Source: Azophilus sp965221465
GTDB lineage: Bacteria > Pseudomonadota > Gammaproteobacteria > Pseudomonadales > Azotimanducaceae
Direction: 5' to 3'
DNA: 64,000 bases
Assembly: GCA_965221465.1 (NCBI GenBank)
Contig: OZ244892.1
Span: 1,054,001 to 1,118,000 of the forward strand
Shown: piece by piece, positions 58,956 to 64,000 of the stretch
Layout: the number at the start of each line of letters is the position of its first letter
Position numbering within the stretch: position 1 is the stretch's first letter
The notes under the pieces: generated by a model
The model's input: only the letters and a program-made list of their open reading frames with translations
The model's database searches: none
What the model was told of the DNA's origin: nothing
Made by a program: the position numbers and the translations under genes

Positions 58956-61850
58956 ATGAAAGCGGTTATACCCCTTTTCGCCCTCGCGTCACTGGCATTG
59001 ACTTTGTCCGCATTACCACCGCAGCTGGCTTACGGCCAGGAGGCCGAGTCCATCGAGGAGGTGATCGTCACGGGATCGCGCATTCGCCGCGACCCCCTGA
59101 ACGAACCCACCGCAGTGATGGAACTCGGTCGGGAAGACCTGGTCAATAGCGGATTTACCAACCTTGGCGATGCGCTGCAGAACCTGCCCATTACCGGGTC
59201 TGCGCCGAATTCGCAGTTCAACATTCCCGGCAACCAGGGCTTTCCTCAGGACGGGGCGGGTATCGGGGCCGGGTCCGTGCAACTGTCGTTGCGCAACCTG
59301 AAATCGATCCGCACCCTGATTCTGGTCGACGGCCGGCGCTGGGTGGCCGGCGCCTCGGCATCGGGTGTGCCGGGAACCGTGGACCTCAACTCGCTGCCGG
59401 ACAACATGATCCGGCGCATCGAAATCCTGCAGGACGGCGCTTCGGCGATCTACGGTTCCGATGCGATCGGCGGCGTCGTCAACATCATCACCGATCGGGA
59501 CTTCACCGGGTTCGAAGCTGACGTGCAAACCGGCGAGTACCTGTCCTACAACGATGGCTCCTCGACCTCCGCCGGCATCAAGTTCGGCGGCGGCAACGAC
59601 CGCTCCCATTTCGTGGTCAGCGCAAGCTACCGGGACGAAGGCGGCATTGAGACGGCCAATCGCGAGCGTTCGGCGTTCCCGAACCCGAACGCCACCTCGT
59701 GCGACGTTCCCGGGTCCTATTGTTCCTCGTTCACGCCCCAGGGGCGTTTCATACTCGGCCCGGCATTCGGGGGCGCGAGCATTACCCTGAACGATGGCGT
59801 GCTGAACGACGGCAACATGAACAAGCCGGTATTCAACCCGGACAATCCGGCGTCCGGTGACTTTCACGCCTTCACCGCCGCAGACCGTTTCAATTACAAC
59901 GGGCCCGGGTTCAACTTTCTGCGCACGCCGAACGAGCGGGTCAACATCTTCGCCAGCGCCCGTCACCTGCTGACCGACCGGGTCGAGGTGTTCGGTACCT
60001 TCTCCTATTCGAACCGGCAATCCCACACCAAGGCGGCGCCCGAGCCGCTCTACCTCGGCAGCGGCGCCGGCAACCCGATCCTCGAGAACTTCTTCGTCCA
60101 CAGAGACAACCCCTACAATCCCTTCGGCGTCGACCTTTCGATCGCCGACGGCACCATGGCCTTCATGGGTCGCCGTCCTCTCGAGTCGGGCGGGAGGTTG
60201 TTCTACCAGGACACCGATACCTATTTCGCCACCATCGGCGTCCAGGGCGAGTTCGACGTCGGTGACCGCTCGATCTTCTGGGAGTTGTACGGCAGTTACG
60301 GCGACAACCAGGGGTTCCAGGAGAAGGAAAACTCCCACAACGGCGCCAAGCTGCTGGTCGCCCTGGGCGACCCCGCCGTCTGTGCGGCCACACCCGGGTG
60401 CGTACCGTTCAACTTCTTCGGCGGCCAGGGGCCCGACGGCAACGGTTCGATCACCCGGGAGATGCTCGACTGGGTTACGTATACCCAGCGCGACTACAGC
60501 GAACAGACGTTGAAGAACTTTGCCTTCAACGTCTCCGGCGAGATATTCAGCATGCCGGCGGGCGATGTGGGCTTTGCGGCCGGCGTCGAGTACCGGGATC
60601 ACGACGGTTCGTTCCGGCCCGACCCGGTGGCGGCGAGCGGAGACACGGCCGGTATTCCGTCCGGCCCCACTGACGGTGATTTCGACGTCACGGAGTATTA
60701 CGGCGAACTCAGCGTGCCGCTGCTCGACAACGGCAGCCAGTACTGGGAAGTGAACGGAGCGGTGCGCATTTCCGATTACAGTACCTTCGGTTCGGAGGTC
60801 ACCTACAAGGCCAGCACGCTGTTCCAGCCCGTCGAGCAGGTCTCGTTGCGCAGTTCCTACTCGACCGGGTTTCGGGCGCCGTATATCGGAGAACTGTTCG
60901 GTGGCGCGGCTCGGGAAGATTTCACCTTCCAGGACCCGTGCTCCGATGTGCTCGGCCTGGTCGGTACCGCCAATGGCGGCCGCGACGCACCCGCGCCGGG
61001 CAACATACAGAGCAACTGCGCGGCGCTGGGCGTGCCGACTTCCTACGTGCAGCCGAACCCGAGCCTGAACGCCATCTCGGCGGGGAACGAGAATCTCGAT
61101 CCGGAAACGTCCGACAGCTTCACCGTGGGCGCCGTCTGGAGTTCGAATTTCGACGCCGACTGGATCGCCCGGTTGACCGCATCCATCGACTATTACGACT
61201 TGCAGATCGACGATGCCATTCAGGGGCGCAATCCCAGCGATGTGCTCGTCGCCTGTGTCGATACCCTGTCGTCCCAGTTCTGCGACCTCACGCCCCGGTC
61301 GGCCAACGGTGTGCTCGGGGTTATCGACAACCAGTTGCAGAACCTCGGCAGTATCGATTCCTCCGGTTTTGACGTGGCGGTTTCCTACAGCAGCCCGGAC
61401 TGGCCCATCGGGCAGGTCGACGTCACCTTCAATGCCACATTCCTGAGCGAATACGAGGAAACGGCAGAGAACATCGACGGCTCGGAAACGGTGTCGGACC
61501 TGACGGGCACCCACACCAACGAGACCTTCCAGCGGGCATTCCCGGACCTGCGCTGGATGACGACCGTGGACTGGTCGAAGAATCGCTGGAACGGGACCGT
61601 GGCGTTCCGCTGGACCGATTCGATGACCCTCTCGGGCGATAGCGAGGTGGATTCCGCCCTGTTCACCGACCTGCGGCTGAGCTACAGCCCCAGCCTGCTG
61701 GGCGACGGCATGACCGTTACGCTGGGTTTCAACAACGTATTCGACGAAGACCCGCCGATCTGTTTCCCCTGCGGCGTTATCGGCATGAGCCAGGTGGTGC
61801 ACGACCTGCCGGGACGCGTCGGGTATCTGCGCATGTCGTACCGGCGGTAA
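58956..61850 (+). CDS. TonB-dependent outer-membrane receptor 2
   Basis: A 964-residue protein. Signal peptide (IPLFALASLALTLSALPPQL), then SIEEVIVTGSRIRRDPLN, plug domain (LSLRNLKSIRTLILVDGRR, IEILQDGASAIYGSDAIGG), barrel motif LRSSYSTGFRAPYIGELFGG, and C-terminal NNVFDEDPPICFPCG with closing GRVGYLRMSYRR. GGGAGAG stands 6 bases before ATG 58956. It resembles receptor 1 in class but not closely in barrel sequence; it ends with Arg-Arg rather than the usual aromatic residue. Confidence 0.9.
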   Translation: MKAVIPLFALASLALTLSALPPQLAYGQEAESIEEVIVTGSRIRRDPLNEPTAVMELGREDLVNSGFTNLGDALQNLPITGSAPNSQFNIPGNQGFPQDGAGIGAGSVQLSLRNLKSIRTLILVDGRRWVAGASASGVPGTVDLNSLPDNMIRRIEILQDGASAIYGSDAIGGVVNIITDRDFTGFEADVQTGEYLSYNDGSSTSAGIKFGGGNDRSHFVVSASYRDEGGIETANRERSAFPNPNATSCDVPGSYCSSFTPQGRFILGPAFGGASITLNDGVLNDGNMNKPVFNPDNPASGDFHAFTAADRFNYNGPGFNFLRTPNERVNIFASARHLLTDRVEVFGTFSYSNRQSHTKAAPEPLYLGSGAGNPILENFFVHRDNPYNPFGVDLSIADGTMAFMGRRPLESGGRLFYQDTDTYFATIGVQGEFDVGDRSIFWELYGSYGDNQGFQEKENSHNGAKLLVALGDPAVCAATPGCVPFNFFGGQGPDGNGSITREMLDWVTYTQRDYSEQTLKNFAFNVSGEIFSMPAGDVGFAAGVEYRDHDGSFRPDPVAASGDTAGIPSGPTDGDFDVTEYYGELSVPLLDNGSQYWEVNGAVRISDYSTFGSEVTYKASTLFQPVEQVSLRSSYSTGFRAPYIGELFGGAAREDFTFQDPCSDVLGLVGTANGGRDAPAPGNIQSNCAALGVPTSYVQPNPSLNAISAGNENLDPETSDSFTVGAVWSSNFDADWIARLTASIDYYDLQIDDAIQGRNPSDVLVACVDTLSSQFCDLTPRSANGVLGVIDNQLQNLGSIDSSGFDVAVSYSSPDWPIGQVDVTFNATFLSEYEETAENIDGSETVSDLTGTHTNETFQRAFPDLRWMTTVDWSKNRWNGTVAFRWTDSMTLSGDSEVDSALFTDLRLSYSPSLLGDGMTVTLGFNNVFDEDPPICFPCGVIGMSQVVHDLPGRVGYLRMSYRR

Positions 61851-61886
61851 CGGGAACGCAGTTGTCGGATTGTCTCCTGGAATTGC

Positions 61887-61912
61887 GCGGGCGGCCTTTC
61901 GGGGTCGCCCGC
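61887..61912. terminator. Hairpin after TonB receptor 2
   Basis: Arms GCGGGCGGCC and GGTCGCCCGC pair at nine of ten positions around a 6-base loop, 36 bases after the receptor stop. No U-tract follows. Confidence 0.5.
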
Positions 61913-62001
61913 CATTCCAAGGTGACCAACCGTATTCGCTGCTATCGACCATTCGCAATTGCCGCCGTTGGTGATGCAAGAGGCTCCGCCGCGGTGGAAA
62001 T

Positions 62002-62079
62002 CCTGGTCCGCAAATCTCACCAGCTTGCGTCGCGAATGCACCAGCGTCCGCAGCAGCAAGTTGTCGAAATATGCGGGTC
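62002..62079. repeat. R2 repeat, head-to-head pair
   Basis: Two R2 arms face each other: CCTGGTCCGCAAATCTCACC then AGCTTGCGTCGCGAATGCAC on the left, and GCGTCCGCAGCAGCAAGTTG then TCGAAATATGCGGGTC on the right. The right arm matches 23834-23880, the left arm matches 45877 and 48615. This copy therefore links the two halves seen separately elsewhere. Confidence 0.6.
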
Positions 62080-62100
62080 AGCGCCGCAACGGTCGGCACG

Positions 62101-62739
62101 TCAGCCGTGCGGAGCTTGTCGAGGGCGTGGGATCGGGTTGATCGGAGTGGGCACGTCGTACCCGCGTTGCACCGCGGGTCGGTCGGCGATTTCCAGGTAC
62201 CAGCGCGTCAGGCTCGGATAGTCTGCCAGGTCGATGTCCTGCCACGCGTAGCGGGATACCCACGGCCAGGTCGCCATGTCGGCAATAGAGTAGGGGCCGG
62301 CAAGGTGGCCCCGGTCCGCGACCCGCTGGTCGAGCAGGGCGTACAGGCGCTTCGCTTCGGCGGCAAAATGGGTTTCCGCAAAGGGCGCCTTGCCCCGGTT
62401 GTAGTACAGGAAGCGATGGGCCTCGCCGAGAATCGGGCCGATGCCGGCGGCCTGCAGCATCAGCCATTCGACGGTCTGCCACCGGTCGTCGCCCCGGAAC
62501 CGGTCATGGCGTTCGGCCAGGTAGAGCAGGATGGCAGCGGATTCCATCAGGGTGCGGCCGGTTTCATGATCGTGGATTGCCGGGATCTTGCCGTTCGGGC
62601 TGATCTTCAGGAACGAGGGGGCAGACTGTTCCCCGTTGCCGATGTCCACCGCGTGCGCCACGTACTCGCAGCCGAACTCTTCCAGGGCGATGGATGCGAT
62701 GCGTCCGTTGGCGGTGCCCCAGGTGTACAGGTCGATCAT
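62101..62739 (-). CDS. Glutathione S-transferase
   Basis: A 212-residue two-domain GST: thioredoxin-like N-domain (MIDLYTWGTANGRIASIALE, FLKISPNGKIPAIHD with cis-Pro, LMESAAILLYLAE binding the glutamyl end) and a helical C-domain (GHLAGPYSIADMATWPWV with the N-capping box, LADYPSLTRWYLEIADRPAV). It resembles the YfcG/Nu-type bacterial GSTs that act on disulfides. Single gene on the minus strand, divergent from the monooxygenase. Confidence 0.85.
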   Translation of the reverse strand: MIDLYTWGTANGRIASIALEEFGCEYVAHAVDIGNGEQSAPSFLKISPNGKIPAIHDHETGRTLMESAAILLYLAERHDRFRGDDRWQTVEWLMLQAAGIGPILGEAHRFLYYNRGKAPFAETHFAAEAKRLYALLDQRVADRGHLAGPYSIADMATWPWVSRYAWQDIDLADYPSLTRWYLEIADRPAVQRGYDVPTPINPIPRPRQAPHG

Positions 62740-62844
62740 TTCGTGCTCCCCTGTAATCTACGCCGCCGCGCGGCGTCGGTTACGGTAAGACCGATTGCTT
62801 CGATGCAGTCGAAAAGCAGCGTCTCCCCCGGATGGGGAGGATTG

Positions 62845-62915
62845 GCCATTCGGAGAGGCACATACACGCACTGAACATCGGTTCTCTCCCAGCGAGCTTT
62901 CGTTCGTTGCAGGTC
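62845..62915. repeat. R1 repeat, partial copy C
   Basis: CACATACACGCACTGAACAT then CGGTTCTCTCCCAGCGAGC matches the left arm and left flank of R1, in reverse orientation, in the 373-base gap between the GST and monooxygenase genes. The right arm is missing. Nothing else is recognised in that gap apart from a small CTCCCC/GGGGAG hairpin near 62823. Confidence 0.5.
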
Positions 62916-63112
62916 CGGGGCTCAGCGCGTCGGGGTGGTGTCTTTCGTATCGATGCACGGGGATGCAGGCCAATGACGCCGTCGACGATTGTAACAATTG
63001 GCAGGCCGGGCTTTCGTGTTATCGTCCGCCGATTGCGCGGGGATGCCCTGTTGTGGCGGCGTCCCCGCATTGTGAGCTTCGAGACAAACTCCAGAGAGAC
63101 TCCGGCCATTCA

Positions 63113-64000
63113 ATGACAGATCGTACGGCAACTGCAGCATCGGCAATCCTGGACGCAGTCATCGTTGGGGCCGGTTTCGCGGGCCTGTATGCACTGCACC
63201 GGCTGCGCGGCATGGGCCTCGCCGTGCGGGTGTTCGAGCGCGGCAGTGGCGTCGGCGGCACCTGGTACTGGAACCGCTATCCCGGCGCCCGTTGCGACGT
63301 CGAGAGCATGGAGTACTCCTACCAGTTTTCGAAGGAACTGCAGCAGGAATGGAACTGGTCGGAACGCTACGCCACCCAGCCGGAAATTCTTGCCTATGCG
63401 AACCATGTCGCCGACCGTTTCGACTTGCGCAGGAACATCCACTTCGACACCACGGTGATATCAGCGGCCTACGACGAATCGGGCCGGTTCTGGCGCGTAC
63501 GAACAGAGCCGGGCGGTGCGGTCACGGCACGCTTCCTCATCATGGCCACGGGATGCCTGTCTTCGCTCAACCGGCCCGAGTTTCCAGGGCTGTCCGAGTT
63601 CCGGGGAGACACCTGGTATACGGGCGAGTGGCCCCATGAAGGCGTGGACTTTTCGGGGCGGCGCACCGGCGTCGTCGGCACCGGGTCCTCGGCGATCCAG
63701 TCCATTCCGATCCTTGCCGAACAGGCTCAACACCTGACGGTATTCCAACGCACCCCGAATTATTCCATTCCCGCTCGCAACCGGCCCCTCGACCCCGACA
63801 GGGTGCGACGCATCAAGGCCGACTACGAGGGCTTTCGTGCCAGAAACCGGGAGCGCAATGCCGGTTTCGGCTCGGAGTACGCCCTGCAGGAAGATTCCGT
63901 TCTGGAAGTGGACGAGGCGGAACGGCATCGCCGATTCGAAAAATCCTGGCGGCGGGGCGGCTTGATGTTCATGGGCGTCTTCGGCGACCTGCTGATCGAT
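63113..64000 (+). CDS. Flavin monooxygenase of Baeyer-Villiger type, 3' end outside the window
   Basis: The frame from ATG 63113 remains open to the window end (296 codons). N-terminal FAD Rossmann motif (AVIVGAGFAGLYALHRLRG), GTWYWNRYPGARCDVESMEY typical of class B Baeyer-Villiger enzymes, LIMATGCLSSLNRPEFPG, and second nucleotide motif VVGTGSSAIQSIPILAE. The diagnostic FxGxxxHxxxWP reads FRGDTWYTGEWP, with Tyr in the His position. Likely inserts oxygen next to a ketone using NADPH; substrate unknown. Confidence 0.8.
   Translation, partial: MTDRTATAASAILDAVIVGAGFAGLYALHRLRGMGLAVRVFERGSGVGGTWYWNRYPGARCDVESMEYSYQFSKELQQEWNWSERYATQPEILAYANHVADRFDLRRNIHFDTTVISAAYDESGRFWRVRTEPGGAVTARFLIMATGCLSSLNRPEFPGLSEFRGDTWYTGEWPHEGVDFSGRRTGVVGTGSSAIQSIPILAEQAQHLTVFQRTPNYSIPARNRPLDPDRVRRIKADYEGFRARNRERNAGFGSEYALQEDSVLEVDEAERHRRFEKSWRRGGLMFMGVFGDLLID

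Noticed and set aside
59013..62099. A very long minus-strand open frame (over 1000 codons) opposite TonB receptor 2
   Set aside because: It mirrors the receptor in high-GC DNA, has no recognisable domain and overlaps a gene with clear signal, plug and barrel motifs.

Overview
The window looks like a GC-rich Gram-negative bacterium, most likely a member of Pseudomonadota. The evidence is two TonB-dependent outer-membrane receptors, many Sec/Tat signal peptides, periplasmic PQQ enzymes and an Rhs locus. No rRNA, tRNA or CRISPR array was seen, so finer placement is not possible. The dense decayed mobile DNA and toxin-antitoxin genes suggest a large, plastic, probably environmental or host-associated genome. 

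Region 1 (1-14.4 kb) is an Rhs toxin graveyard. Five near-identical fragments of one Rhs core are scattered between at least five different C-terminal toxin tips: two related zincins (HELLH and HQVMH), a zincin with HELTH, a lipase-like remnant, a possible M23 peptidase remnant and one unrecognised tip. Each tip is followed, usually within a few bases or with an overlapping start and stop, by an immunity-like gene. The cores and most tips are broken, but all ten immunity-like genes are open and all encode exported or membrane proteins. IS3 and IS66 fragments and a recurring 110-bp junction sequence separate the modules. 

Region 2 (14.4-23.5 kb) is accessory DNA: a dead metallo-beta-lactamase-fold gene, a CYP199A-like cytochrome P450, IS ends, an AAA+ ATPase with a possible C-terminal nuclease domain, an Xre/RES toxin-antitoxin pair, a truncated VapC start, an EamA transporter, an intact VapBC-like pair with a palindromic operator, and an unclassified two-gene unit ending in an ImmA/IrrE-like C-terminus. 

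Region 3 (23.8-29.3 kb) is one giant exported protein whose 21 calcium-type FG-GAP repeats fall into three blocks of seven, separated by Fn3-like linkers. 

Region 4 (29.4-39.4 kb, minus strand) is a transport and catabolism cluster: FAD amine/amino-acid oxidoreductase, Tat-exported binding protein, two permeases, ABC ATPase, DapA-family lyase, fold-III PLP decarboxylase and two SDRs. It probably imports and degrades an amino- or imino-acid-like compound. 

Region 5 (39.6-64 kb) is largely envelope and oxidative metabolism: a DUF885 protein, a cytochrome c-PQQ dehydrogenase fusion, a DUF4143 ATPase under three phased inverted repeats, a membrane-anchored split-barrel protein, a methyltransferase, a soluble-type PQQ sugar dehydrogenase, two TonB receptors flanking a 2140-residue subtilase, a glutathione S-transferase and the start of a Baeyer-Villiger-type monooxygenase. 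Two dispersed palindromic repeat families (R1, R2) recur through regions 3-5, and R2 is translated in frame near the N-termini of two exported proteins.
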